Shown: one piece after another, positions 25,681-34,333 of the stretch
How positions within the stretch are numbered: position 1 is the first letter of the stretch
How the letters are laid out: each line of letters starts with the position of its first letter
Assembly (NCBI GenBank): GCA_900554175.1
Contig: USGK01000008.1
Coordinates: forward strand, 1 to 56,939
From: an uncultured Clostridium sp.
GTDB lineage: Bacteria; Bacillota; Clostridia; TANB77; CAG-508
Direction of reading: 5' to 3'
Length of the DNA: 56,939 nucleotides
Position numbers and translations under genes: made by a program
Notes under the pieces: generated by a model
What the model saw: the letters and a program-made list of their open reading frames with translations, nothing else
What the model was told of the DNA's origin: nothing
Database searches by the model: none

Positions 25681-26724
25681 TTATCTCGAAGAATTACAAT
25701 ATTTTTTAAAAAATTCGTTATATACTATACTTAAATCTACTTCCTCATTTATCTTAGTTTCCACTCCAGTTTCAGTAAATTGCCATCCTATCATTCTTTT
25801 TATAATTTTTTGATTTTTTGCTGGATCCTGATTAGTTTCTGAATACCAATAGGTTGGTATATTAGTTAATTTAGGATAATATGCAAGCCATAAATAACTT
25901 TTAACGTTTTCAAGATATTTATCTGCAATTTTTGCATTACTATACACTATTGTATTTATATTCTTATCATTTAGATTTTTAATTAGCTCATTTACTAAAT
26001 CACATCTTTCTTCGAAAATAGAGTCTGCTCTTCCTTGTCCATCATGATTTTCTACATCTATGGCAAGTGGCAATTTATTAAATTTATATATATTATTCTT
26101 TAATAGTTCTTCTATTATTTCTGTTTCTTCTTTTATCTCATCACTAGTAATTGCCTCATCTATATAATAATATCCAAATGGAACTTCCATAAATTCACAA
26201 GCTTCTGAATATTTCTTAAAATATTCATCCTCGTACAATATCCCTTTTTTCCCATATCCTCTTCCAGCAATTCTAATATAAATATATTTAATATCATTTT
26301 TTAAAATAAAAGCTTTAAATTCTCCTATTGTTCTAAAACTGCTTTTCATATTAAATTTTGAAACATCTAACATTAACACCTTTTTATCATCTGTAGATTT
26401 ATATGATGAAATCTCTTCTTTTAATACAAATCCCACCTTATTTTCTGCATATACTTTACTTAAAATTTTTCCGTTTTCTTCAATGCTATCTTCTAAAATA
26501 TATATATTGGCTCCTATTTCCAATTTAGTTAAACTCTTTTTGGCTTTTTTATTTTTATATAAATCTACATTTTCATTTAATGTAATTGCATGTTGTGCTG
26601 TTTCAAGTTTCTTATTTAATTTTTTCCTTTGAACTTTATAATTAATAAATAAAACTATTGCTATTATTATTACTAAAATTACTCCAGTTATAATTACTTT
26701 TTTTATATTTAATTTTCTTTCCAT
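25681..26724 (-). CDS. Membrane-anchored GH25-type muramidase
   Basis: A 347-residue lysozyme of the Cellosyl/GH25 family. Residues 9-28 form an N-terminal anchor; ~45-105 resemble an SH3-like domain (NVDLYKNKKAKKSLTKLEIG); 115-347 the GH25 barrel with VLMLDVSKFN (first catalytic-site Asp), IRIAGRGYGKKG, PFGYYYIDEA, the key LPLAIDVENHDG motif (Asp-Val-Glu) and WQFTETG at the end. It would cut the MurNAc-GlcNAc bond outside the membrane. Start ATG with AGAGGT 9 bases upstream. Confidence 0.92.
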   Translation of the reverse strand: MERKLNIKKVIITGVILVIIIAIVLFINYKVQRKKLNKKLETAQHAITLNENVDLYKNKKAKKSLTKLEIGANIYILEDSIEENGKILSKVYAENKVGFVLKEEISSYKSTDDKKVLMLDVSKFNMKSSFRTIGEFKAFILKNDIKYIYIRIAGRGYGKKGILYEDEYFKKYSEACEFMEVPFGYYYIDEAITSDEIKEETEIIEELLKNNIYKFNKLPLAIDVENHDGQGRADSIFEERCDLVNELIKNLNDKNINTIVYSNAKIADKYLENVKSYLWLAYYPKLTNIPTYWYSETNQDPAKNQKIIKRMIGWQFTETGVETKINEEVDLSIVYNEFFKKYCNSSR

Positions 26725-26762
26725 TTATAATTATACCTCTTTACTTTTGTAATTTTTTATTA

Positions 26763-27683
26763 TTATCTTTCCTCTGCTTCTTTCATAAGCTTTTTTACAT
26801 TTGGAATTTTTTCTAATGTATTTAATCCATTATCAAATCTTTCTTTTAATTCGGAAGCAGATATTTTTTTGTACATTCCTTCTTTTTCATCATACATATA
26901 TACATTTGTTTTTTCTCCATATGAGATAGCTATACAGTTATAATAAATCTTTTCATCATTTTTAATTTCATAACAATCTATAAAATGTACTTTATTTAAC
27001 TCTTTATCTGAAAATAATTTACATAAAATTTCTTGATGATGCCACTTTCTTTCAAGATATTCAATTTTTTTAAAATTTTGTGGTTCTAAGTTAGTTATAA
27101 TAAAATCAGCTTTTTCTAGAAAGTCTTCAAAAAGATCCATATCCGATTTTAGTAAATATAAATATTCATCTGAATAATAATTTTCTTTGGATATATATCC
27201 TATTTTTTTATCAATTTCTTCTAATGTTTTTCTTGGTATCACTCTTTCTCTTTTATGTAATTCTACACCAAAATTTTTAGTAAATGACTTTGATTTTATA
27301 TTTTTTATATCCTCTTGTAAATCAATCCTATATTCTACTCCATCTTTTTGTTCTATAATATTATATACATGAGGACATCTTCGAAAATCCCCAGCTACAG
27401 CTACTGTCCTTATTTTTATACCTAATTCTTGTAATACTTTTTGAATTATCAATGCCATTGATTTGCATATACCTTCTTCTTTTTCTAAACATTCATCTTG
27501 AACTTCTGCTAGCACACTATTTCTATATATTCTTTGCCTTCTCTCCCTATTACCTGTAGCATAATTTATATCAAAAGAAAGTTTACTCCCAAGATCTAAA
27601 TACACATATCTTACTTTTTCTAATTCTGTCATTCCATTAGTTTCATTTTTTACTTTTTGTATATATTTTTCTAAATTAGTCAT
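26763..27683 (-). CDS. Cys-His-Asp (transglutaminase-like) protein
   Basis: A 306-residue cytoplasmic protein; no signal or membrane segment. Residues ~20-135 have the layout of a transglutaminase/papain-like fold: GICKSMALIIQKVLQELGI supplies a candidate catalytic Cys at the start of a helix, CPHVYNII a His and YRIDLQEDI an Asp. The C-terminal half is Lys/Glu-rich without recognised motifs. It is the first gene of the unit with GH25, acetyltransferase and M23 genes. Function is inferred from fold pattern only; a catalytically inactive homologue or a peptidase is equally possible. ATG start with AAAGGAG at 6 bases. Confidence 0.65.
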   Translation of the reverse strand: MTNLEKYIQKVKNETNGMTELEKVRYVYLDLGSKLSFDINYATGNRERRQRIYRNSVLAEVQDECLEKEEGICKSMALIIQKVLQELGIKIRTVAVAGDFRRCPHVYNIIEQKDGVEYRIDLQEDIKNIKSKSFTKNFGVELHKRERVIPRKTLEEIDKKIGYISKENYYSDEYLYLLKSDMDLFEDFLEKADFIITNLEPQNFKKIEYLERKWHHQEILCKLFSDKELNKVHFIDCYEIKNDEKIYYNCIAISYGEKTNVYMYDEKEGMYKKISASELKERFDNGLNTLEKIPNVKKLMKEAEER

Positions 27684-27713
27684 TGTTTCTCCTTTTTTCT
27701 ATATTGATTTTTA

Positions 27714-27742
27714 ATTATAACAAAAATTCAATAATTTGTAAA
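27714..27742 (-). promoter_or_regulatory. Promoter of the hydrolase operon
   Basis: Minus strand TTTACA (27742-27737), 17-base spacer, TATAAT (27719-27714), 30 bases upstream of the first gene. Confidence 0.7.
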
Positions 27743-27821
27743 TAATTTTAAATTTAAAAGGTTGTATATGAAGTTAAGAAGAATAGATCAAAAAATTTTC
27801 AGAAAAGCATATAAGAAAAAA

Positions 27822-27853
27822 TTAATCCTAAAGTCAAAAAACTTTAGGATGAT
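27822..27853 (-). terminator. Terminator of the heavy-metal ATPase gene
   Basis: ATCCTAAAGT (27825-27834) and ACTTTAGGAT (27841-27850) form a 10-bp stem; on the minus strand TAATTTTTTCTT follows. Confidence 0.8.
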
Positions 27854-27886
27854 TCATTGTTAATTATTTGTAAAATCTTATATATA

Positions 27887-29725
27887 TTATTTTCTTAAAA
27901 CTCTCAATGCATTTAATATAGCTATTACAGAAACTCCAACATCTGCAAAAACAGCCTCCCACATTGTAGCAATTCCCATAGCACTTAAAGCAAGAACTAA
28001 TACTTTTACCAAAATAGCAAAAATTATATTTTCCTTTACAATTCTCATTGTTTTTTTAGAAAGAGCTATTCCCTCATTTATTTTTGAAGGTTCATCTGTC
28101 ATTAGTACTATATCTGCTGCTTCGATTGCACTATCTGAACCTAATCCTCCCATTGCAATTCCAATATCAGATAAAGCTAAAACAGGTGCATCATTTATTC
28201 CATCACCTACAAAAGCAAGTTTTTCTTTTTCACTTTTTTCTTTTATCATTTCCTCTACTTTTTTTACTTTTCCATCTGGTAATAATTCTGAATATACTTC
28301 ATCAATTTCTAATTTTTTTGCTACATCTTCTGCTACTTCTTTTCTATCTCCAGTAAGCATAACCGTTTTTCGTATTTTATTTTTCTTTAAATCTTTGATT
28401 GTTTTTACAGAATCATCTTTTATTTCATCTGAAATCAATATGTATCCTGCAAATTGATTGTTTATTACAACATATAGAATTGTTCCAACTTCTACACATT
28501 TTTCATATTTTATACCTTTTTCAATCATTAATTTCTCGTTACCAACTAAAACTTCTTTTCCGTCTATATTAGCTGAAATTCCGTGTCCCGAAATTTCATT
28601 CACCTTTGTAATTTTACTTTCATCTATGTTTTTTCCATACGCTTCTTTTACAGACTTCGCAATTGGATGATTTGAATAATTTTCTGCAAAAGCAACTATT
28701 TCAATTAATTCTTCTGAGCTTATATCTTGAGTTGGGCAAACTTTTTGTACTTTAAACACTCCTTTTGTTAATGTTCCTGTTTTATCAAATACAACAATTC
28801 CTGTTTTAGATAAAGCTTCTAAATAATTACTTCCCTTTATTAATATTCCTTTTCTAGAAGCTCCTCCAATTCCTCCGAAAAATCCTAATGGAATTGAAAT
28901 TACAAGTGCACATGGGCATGATACAACTAAAAATGATAGTGCTCTATATATCCATTTAGCAAATGTTTCTCCTTCTAAAATAATTGGTGGTAAAATTGCT
29001 AAAATGAAAGCTATTATTACAACGGTTGGAGTATAATATTTTGCAAATTTTGTAATAAAATTTTCTGATTTTGATTTTTTATTACTTGCATTTTCAACTA
29101 AATCTAAAATTTTTGTTACAGTCGATTCTCCAAATTCTTTTTGTACTTCTACTTTTATAACACCATCTTTATTTATACAACCACTTAAAATTTCTTCTCC
29201 TATATTTATTCTTCTTGGGACAGATTCACCTGTTAAAGCCATTGTATCCAACATTGCTGTTCCTTCTATTACTTTACCATCTAATGGAACTTTTTCTCCT
29301 GGTTTTACTACAATTTGTTCACCAATTTTTACATCTGCTGGATTTACTTTTTGTGCTTTTCCTTCTTTTAATACATTAGCAAAATCAGGTCTTATATCCA
29401 TAAGTTCTGAAATTGATTTTTTTGATTTGTCTACTGCATAATCTTCAAGTAATTCACCAACTTCAAAAAACAACATTACTGCAACTGCCTCAGCAAAATC
29501 ACCTATTGCAAATGCTCCTATTGTCGCAATTGCCATTAAAAGCTCTTCTCCAAAAATTTCTCCTTCTTTTATATTTTCTATACCTTCTTTTATTACTTCA
29601 AAACCTACTATGATATAACTTATTATAAATATTGCTCTGTTTATCCATATATTTGAAAATGGCACAATTAAAGCTATTGCCAATAAAATTGCTGATATTA
29701 TTATTTTTCTTAATTCTTCTTTCAT
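27887..29725 (-). CDS. P1B-type Zn/Cd/Pb-exporting ATPase
   Basis: A 612-residue P-type ATPase of the CadA/ZntA group. Membrane metal site SCPCALV, phosphorylated Asp in DKTGTLTKG, TGES actuator motif in MALTGESVPRR, nucleotide-domain GHGIS (the P1B HP/SEHP-region has NHPIAKSV), hinge VGDGINDAPVLA. The C-terminal membrane pair has LALSAMGIATMWEAVFADVGVSVIAILNALR, whose Lys-free Asp-Gly segment fits Zn2+/Cd2+ exporters. The N-terminal HMA metal-binding domain is missing and the protein begins directly with the first membrane helices. No metalloregulator gene is adjacent. ATG start with AGGA close upstream. Confidence 0.93.
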   Translation of the reverse strand: MKEELRKIIISAILLAIALIVPFSNIWINRAIFIISYIIVGFEVIKEGIENIKEGEIFGEELLMAIATIGAFAIGDFAEAVAVMLFFEVGELLEDYAVDKSKKSISELMDIRPDFANVLKEGKAQKVNPADVKIGEQIVVKPGEKVPLDGKVIEGTAMLDTMALTGESVPRRINIGEEILSGCINKDGVIKVEVQKEFGESTVTKILDLVENASNKKSKSENFITKFAKYYTPTVVIIAFILAILPPIILEGETFAKWIYRALSFLVVSCPCALVISIPLGFFGGIGGASRKGILIKGSNYLEALSKTGIVVFDKTGTLTKGVFKVQKVCPTQDISSEELIEIVAFAENYSNHPIAKSVKEAYGKNIDESKITKVNEISGHGISANIDGKEVLVGNEKLMIEKGIKYEKCVEVGTILYVVINNQFAGYILISDEIKDDSVKTIKDLKKNKIRKTVMLTGDRKEVAEDVAKKLEIDEVYSELLPDGKVKKVEEMIKEKSEKEKLAFVGDGINDAPVLALSDIGIAMGGLGSDSAIEAADIVLMTDEPSKINEGIALSKKTMRIVKENIIFAILVKVLVLALSAMGIATMWEAVFADVGVSVIAILNALRVLRK

Positions 29726-29816
29726 TTTTTTCCTATCATTCCTTTCTCAAAAGTTGAAATTTTTTTCACATTTCTATTATTGTTATACTATAAAATTAAA
29801 AAAAATGCAATATTTT

Positions 29817-30638
29817 TTATCTATTTAATTTATTAATTTCCGCACCTAAAAAAAATATATAAAAACATGAATAAGTCCACATCATTATTAGCATTAGTGT
29901 TGTCAAACTTCCATAAGTTATTGAAAAACCTTTAAAAATATATAAATATTTCGAAAATACAACTGATACAACATTAAGTAAAATTGCTCCTATAGCTGCA
30001 CCTTTAATTTGACTTTTAAATGTTACTTTATGTTTAGGCATAAACTTGTATACTAATAAGAATATAACGAATGTTAATGAAACTAAAGATACCTCTGTTA
30101 AAATATCTGACATTATATTATAACTTCCTATCTCAGGAAAATATGATTGTATAAAAATTTTTAAACTATTACCAAATACTAAAAAAACTAACCCCAAAAC
30201 TATTAGAATAATAAAAAGTACAGTTTCAAATAAAACTCTTATTCTTAAATAGAAATATGATGCTTTATCCTTGTCATTAGTACGATAAACAAATTGTAAT
30301 CCTTTTGACAGTGCAAATAATCCTTTTCCTGCTGACCAAATTGTAAAAATTATAGAGACTGAAATAGTTCCTATTGACTTTGAATACACTTCTTGAACAA
30401 TGTTTAATACTATTTCATTCATACTAGATGGTATTATTTTGGATATTGCTTCAAATAATGTACTTGGTGATATTCCTGTATATTGAATTAATGTTATTAA
30501 TAAAATTATAAACGGTATAAATGATAAAATTGTATAATATGCACATGCCGATGTTGATTCATTAACATGATCCTTATCCATATTATAAAATAACTCTTTA
30601 ACCATTTCATATTTTTTCTTAATATTTTTGTTTTTCAT
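29817..30638 (-). CDS. YihY/BrkB-family membrane protein
   Basis: A 273-residue YihY-family protein with about six membrane helices. Family hallmarks: CAYYTILSFIPFIILLITL in the first helix, the TIWSAGKGLFALSKGLQFVYR segment and the SITYGSLTTLMLIMMWTYSCFYIFFLGAEINKL ending. Once annotated as ribonuclease BN in error; the actual role is unknown. Start ATG with AAAGGA 12 bases upstream. Confidence 0.92.
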   Translation of the reverse strand: MKNKNIKKKYEMVKELFYNMDKDHVNESTSACAYYTILSFIPFIILLITLIQYTGISPSTLFEAISKIIPSSMNEIVLNIVQEVYSKSIGTISVSIIFTIWSAGKGLFALSKGLQFVYRTNDKDKASYFYLRIRVLFETVLFIILIVLGLVFLVFGNSLKIFIQSYFPEIGSYNIMSDILTEVSLVSLTFVIFLLVYKFMPKHKVTFKSQIKGAAIGAILLNVVSVVFSKYLYIFKGFSITYGSLTTLMLIMMWTYSCFYIFFLGAEINKLNR

Positions 30639-30671
30639 CTTTACTGATATTCCTTTTTTATTTTAGTTAAA

Positions 30672-30710
30672 AATGTATAGATGTAGTATTCCCACATCTA
30701 TATATTTTTA
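30672..30710 (-). terminator. Terminator of the uracil permease-UPRT gene
   Basis: TATAGATGT and ACATCTATA flank a short loop (30674-30702); on the minus strand ACATTTTTAAC follows. It lies just after the fusion gene's stop codon. Confidence 0.65.
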
Positions 30711-30718
30711 AAATCTTT

Positions 30719-32719
30719 TTATTTTGTTCCAAAAATTCTGTCTCCTGCATCTCCAAGACCTGGCACTATGTAAGCATCTTTATTTAATTTTTCATCAATA
30801 TGTGCACAATATATTTTAACATCTGGATGTTCTTCAACAACTTTTTTTAATCCTTCTGGTGCTGCTATCATGCATAAAAACTTAATCTTCTTTACTCCCT
30901 TTTCTTTTATTAAATTTATTGCATCTATTGCACTTCCACCAGTTGCAAGCATAGGATCTAAAATAATTACTTCCTTTTTTTCAATATTTTCAGGAACTTT
31001 AAAAAAATAATTAACAGGTTTATGATTATTTTCTTCATCTCTATACATTCCAATGTGCCCAATTTTAGCATTTGGAATTACATTTATAACTCCATCTACC
31101 ATCCCCATTCCTGCTCTTAAAATTGGTACAAATACGAAATTATCTTCATTTAAACTTTTAGTTTTCATTTTACAAATTGGCGTTTCTATTTCTATATCTT
31201 CTAACTCAACATCCTCCATTGCTTTGTAGCATAAAAATGTTCCTATCTCATTTGCAAGTTCTCTAAATTCCTTTGTTCCTGTTTTCTTATTTCTTAATAT
31301 TCCTAATTTATGCTCTATTAAAGGATGATTTAATTCTATAACATTATTCATATCCATTTTATTTTCTCCTTTTTTAATTTCTATACTATCTTTATTTTTA
31401 TCTTCTAATTTTTCGTCTTTTTTATTTTCACTTTTTTCTTCTGGAAGTAGTAAATTTAATAAAATTCCAACTATTGCAGCCAAACTCATTCCTGATACTG
31501 ATATTGAAAAATCATTTTGTGTTGTTGAAATAGTTGCTCCTCCTAAACCTAAAACAAGCATTGTTGAGGCAATTATTATATTTTTATTTTTACTAAAATC
31601 CATTTTATTTTCAATTAAAACTTTTAGACCATTTACTGCAATAAATCCATATAATATTAAGGAAACTCCACCTAAAACAGAATTTGGAATTGAACTTACT
31701 ATTGCTGTAAACTTTCCTAGAAATCCTAGAATTATTGCGAATATTGCGGCTAATCCAATTACCCATACTGAAGCAATTTTAGTCATTCCAACAACTGATG
31801 TATTTTCACCATAAGTTGTATTAGCAGGTCCTCCTAATGCCCCTGCTACAAAAGTTGCTAATCCATCTCCTAATAATGTTTTATCTAACCCGGGATTTTT
31901 TAGTAAATCTTTTCCTATTATTGCACTAAGTGCAGTATGGTCGCCTATGTGCTCTGCCATTGTAGCCAATGCAATTGGAACAATGGTAAGTAATGCACTT
32001 GCATTTGGAGTATAATGTACAAATGGTATTTTAAAACTTGGAACAGCAAGAAAAGCAGCTTCTTTTACACTTTCAAAACTTACTAGTCCTAAGCATATTG
32101 ATGATATATAGCCTACAATTATTCCTAATAAAAAAGGTATTATCTTAAAAAATCCTTTTGCCTTAACCATTACAATTGTAGTTGTTAAAAATGTTATTAG
32201 TGCAACTATTACACCTTTCCATTCTATTGTTGAATCTGAACCTAATCCTATTTGTGAAACTGCTGAAGGTGCTAAACTTAATCCTATTATCATTATCATT
32301 GGTCCAATAACAATTGGAGGCAATATCTTGTCTATCCAGTTTTTCCCAATAAGTTTAATTATAAATGATACTACTATATAAACAATTCCAACTGCCATTA
32401 TACCTGTCATTGCACCTGGCACCCCTCCTTTTAAATATCCTGCTGTAATTGGAACTATAAAAGCGAACGAACTTCCTAAATATACTGGTGATTTTGCTCC
32501 TGTACATAAAATATAAAGCAAAGTTCCTATTCCTGATGTTACTAATGCTACTGGAATTGATATTACTTCCGCTCCTGCAGCTGAATTTACTAATATTGGA
32601 ACTAAAATAGTTGCTCCAAACATTGCAAATACATGTTGAAAAGCTAATATTATCCATTTTAATAATGGTGGCTTTTCATTTACATCTAAAATAATTTTTT
32701 TAGTAGATGTGTTTTCCAT
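30719..32719 (-). CDS. Uracil permease fused to uracil phosphoribosyltransferase
   Basis: One ORF of ~666 residues. Residues 1-425 are a UraA/NCS2 uracil:H+ symporter (LAFQHVFAMFGATILVPIL, the substrate-site motifs ATMAEHIGDHTALS and GALGGPANTTYGENTSVVG). Residues ~425-455 are a charged Lys/Glu/Asn linker. Residues 455-666 are a complete UPRT (Upp) with FVPILRAGMGMVDG, the PRPP loop LDPMLATGGSAIDA and the C-terminal uracil-site PGLGDAGDRIFGTK. Import and trapping of uracil as UMP would be one polypeptide. An AAAAGGAG sits 9 bases before an in-frame ATG (31357), so free UPRT could also be made. ATG 32719 preferred; ATG 32728 touches the ribosome site. Confidence 0.95.
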   Translation of the reverse strand: MENTSTKKIILDVNEKPPLLKWIILAFQHVFAMFGATILVPILVNSAAGAEVISIPVALVTSGIGTLLYILCTGAKSPVYLGSSFAFIVPITAGYLKGGVPGAMTGIMAVGIVYIVVSFIIKLIGKNWIDKILPPIVIGPMIMIIGLSLAPSAVSQIGLGSDSTIEWKGVIVALITFLTTTIVMVKAKGFFKIIPFLLGIIVGYISSICLGLVSFESVKEAAFLAVPSFKIPFVHYTPNASALLTIVPIALATMAEHIGDHTALSAIIGKDLLKNPGLDKTLLGDGLATFVAGALGGPANTTYGENTSVVGMTKIASVWVIGLAAIFAIILGFLGKFTAIVSSIPNSVLGGVSLILYGFIAVNGLKVLIENKMDFSKNKNIIIASTMLVLGLGGATISTTQNDFSISVSGMSLAAIVGILLNLLLPEEKSENKKDEKLEDKNKDSIEIKKGENKMDMNNVIELNHPLIEHKLGILRNKKTGTKEFRELANEIGTFLCYKAMEDVELEDIEIETPICKMKTKSLNEDNFVFVPILRAGMGMVDGVINVIPNAKIGHIGMYRDEENNHKPVNYFFKVPENIEKKEVIILDPMLATGGSAIDAINLIKEKGVKKIKFLCMIAAPEGLKKVVEEHPDVKIYCAHIDEKLNKDAYIVPGLGDAGDRIFGTK
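31355..31374 (-). promoter_or_regulatory. upp: Internal ribosome site and start of the UPRT part
   Basis: Minus strand AAAAGGAG (31374-31367), 9 bases, ATG (31357-31355), in frame with the fusion. Either a relic of a once separate upp gene or an active internal start. Confidence 0.65.
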
Positions 32720-32743
32720 TTTTTTCATCCTTTCCTTTTTTTA

Positions 32744-32796
32744 TTTATGCAATTTGAGCTTAATTATTTGTTTTCTTTTTTTTAAGCTTACTCAAA
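32744..32796 (-). other. Leader hairpin before the uraA-upp ribosome site
   Basis: ATTTGAG...CTCAAAT with an inner AGCTTA/TAAGC pairing and a 3-base bulge forms a long stem with an A-rich loop. No T-run follows on the minus strand, so it is not a terminator; it is a structured part of the 5' UTR downstream of the attenuator. Confidence 0.5.
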
Positions 32797-32808
32797 TCGA
32801 ATTTATAC

Positions 32809-32846
32809 AAAAAAAATACTAGAGATAAAATAAATCTAGTATTTTT
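32809..32846 (-). terminator. Attenuator-type terminator upstream of uraA-upp
   Basis: Minus strand AAAAATACTAGA (32846-32835) pairs with TCTAGTATTTTT (32823-32812) and a T-run follows. The 5' arm contains the stop codon of the 35-codon leader ORF, so a ribosome finishing that ORF would prevent the stem from forming. Confidence 0.75.
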
Positions 32847-32943
32847 CATATAACATATTAAAATTAGAAATAAGAGGAAAAACTATTCTTCCTGTTGATT
32901 TTGTATTATTTAATTTAATTACTTTTTCTATTTCTATATTCAT
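32836..32943 (-). CDS. 35-residue leader peptide upstream of uraA-upp
   Basis: ATG 32943 follows AAGGATTAGG by 4-10 bases and opens 35 codons ending at TAG 32836. The peptide has no membrane segment. The mRNA between codons ~20 and 30 is strongly U-rich (GTTTTTCCTCTTATTTC), and the stop is in the 5' arm of an intrinsic terminator. This layout resembles the UTP-sensitive leader attenuator of E. coli pyrBI; here the controlled gene would be the uracil uptake/salvage fusion. It could instead be an ordinary small gene with its own terminator. Confidence 0.6.
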   Translation of the reverse strand: MNIEIEKVIKLNNTKSTGRIVFPLISNFNMLYEKY

Positions 32944-32971
32944 TTTTCCTAATCCTTAAAATTTTTATTTT

Positions 32972-33000
32972 ATTTTATACTATAATTTTAAAAATTACAA
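32972..33000 (-). promoter_or_regulatory. Promoter of the leader/uraA-upp unit
   Basis: Minus strand TTGTAA (33000-32995), 17-base spacer, TAAAAT (32977-32972), giving a 5' UTR of ~20 bases before the leader ORF. Confidence 0.55.
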
Positions 33001-33020
33001 CATTTTTACATTTTTTTCAA

Positions 33021-33890
33021 TTAATTTTTCTTTATATATTCTATTACCTTTAATCCTGCTTTTGCACCTTCATATACTGCTTTATTTACTTGAAAAAGTC
33101 CTCCTGTTAAATTACCACATGCAAAAATTCCTTTTACATTAGTTTGCATCTCTTCATCTGTTTTTATATTTTCTCCTTGCATTGTTATACCAAGTTTTTT
33201 GGCAAAATCTACTCCCCCTGCTTCTCCTATTGCTATAAATATTCCATCTAAATTTAATCTCTCTCCATCTTCAAATTCAATGTACTCTACTTTTTCTTTT
33301 CCTCGTATTTCTTTTATCTTTCTAGTGTCTATTTTATAATTTTTTTCTTTTACTTTTGAATTTTGCACAATATTTAATCCATTTGTTAATATTTTAATAT
33401 TTTTTACTATATTCTCTAATTTTTCAGCTTCACTTATTGCATAGTCTCCATTTCCAATCACTGCAACTTCTTTATTCCTATAAAAAAATCCATCACATAT
33501 AGCACAATAGCTAATTCCTTTTCCTACGAACTGATTAATCCCTTTAATATTAGGGTTTATTTTTTTATTTCCCGTTGCTATTATTATTGTTTTTCCTTTA
33601 TATTCTTCATTTGATGTTACTACTTTATACAAATTTTTATCTAAAGCTATGTCTATCACTTCTTTTTCTCTTAACTCTACTCCTAACTCTTTAGCTTGCT
33701 TAATTCCTCTTTTATATAAATCTTCTCCAGAAATACCTCCAGGAAATCCATAAAAATTTTCAATTTTTTCTGCTTTTTCTAGTTCTGATCTTCTATGATA
33801 TAAAACCATAACTTTTAAATTTGCCCTTCTAGTATAAATAGCAGCAGATATCCCTGCAGGTCCTGCTCCAATTATTATTACATCATACAT
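33021..33890 (-). CDS. Thioredoxin reductase-like flavoprotein
   Basis: A 289-residue NAD(P)/FAD disulfide reductase of the TrxB type. FAD motif DVIIIGAGPAGISAAIYTRR at the N-terminus, redox-active Cys pair in ISYCAICDGFFY, second dinucleotide motif AVIGNGDYAISEAE and the FAD-closing IFACGNLTGGLFQVNKAVYEGAKAG. It is about 20 residues shorter than E. coli TrxB, and the second motif is GNGDYA rather than GGGNSA, so substrate may differ from thioredoxin. Start ATG with GTGAGGT 8 bases upstream; 26 bases after the YolD gene. Confidence 0.92.
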   Translation of the reverse strand: MYDVIIIGAGPAGISAAIYTRRANLKVMVLYHRRSELEKAEKIENFYGFPGGISGEDLYKRGIKQAKELGVELREKEVIDIALDKNLYKVVTSNEEYKGKTIIIATGNKKINPNIKGINQFVGKGISYCAICDGFFYRNKEVAVIGNGDYAISEAEKLENIVKNIKILTNGLNIVQNSKVKEKNYKIDTRKIKEIRGKEKVEYIEFEDGERLNLDGIFIAIGEAGGVDFAKKLGITMQGENIKTDEEMQTNVKGIFACGNLTGGLFQVNKAVYEGAKAGLKVIEYIKKN

Positions 33891-33916
33891 TTTTCTACCT
33901 CACTTTTCCCTGTAAC

Positions 33917-34333
33917 CTATAATTTAATATCTATAATATACTTAAAAAATATTTTTTCTCCATTTTCCACCATGACATATTTATTATCTTCATCTATTTT
34001 TTTTGTTTTTTGTGTTACTGTTATATATTTTCCACCATCCTTTTTGTTGTCTGGTATAAAATATGTAATTGTTATATTAGGTCTATTTTTTATATTTTTT
34101 TTAATTACATTTAATTTTTCGTTTATATTATATCTTATTTCTTCATCAATGTCTATTTCTTTTTCTGTTTGCCTTACAGTTTCTTTTACTTCATCTCCAT
34201 ATCCTATTAAAGCAGCAAAAGGTGCGAATTGTGCTGCTCTTGCTTCCATTGACATTTGCGGATACTTTTTAGATACGTGATGTGGCATATTTATTATATC
34301 ATTATATTTACTTTTTTCATTCCTTATGTCCAC
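33917..34333 (-). CDS. YolD-like protein paired with Y-family polymerase
   Basis: A 138-residue YolD-like family protein: YNDIINMPHHVSKKYPQMSMEARAAQFAPFAALIGYGDEV is the conserved N-terminal block, and the rest is a beta-rich Lys/Asp region (TITYFIPDNKKDGGKYITV). YolD proteins in Bacillus lie beside UvrX/YqjW-type polymerases and are thought to act with them, possibly like UmuD. The GTG start at 34333 lies 17 bases inside the 3' end of the polymerase gene, implying translational coupling. Confidence 0.88.
   Translation of the reverse strand: MDIRNEKSKYNDIINMPHHVSKKYPQMSMEARAAQFAPFAALIGYGDEVKETVRQTEKEIDIDEEIRYNINEKLNVIKKNIKNRPNITITYFIPDNKKDGGKYITVTQKTKKIDEDNKYVMVENGEKIFFKYIIDIKL

Noticed and set aside
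33897..33930. CCTATAA-containing sequence before the TrxB-like gene as a fourth leader element
   Set aside because: Lacks the A-run, CTAAATA and pseudoknot partner; not the same family.
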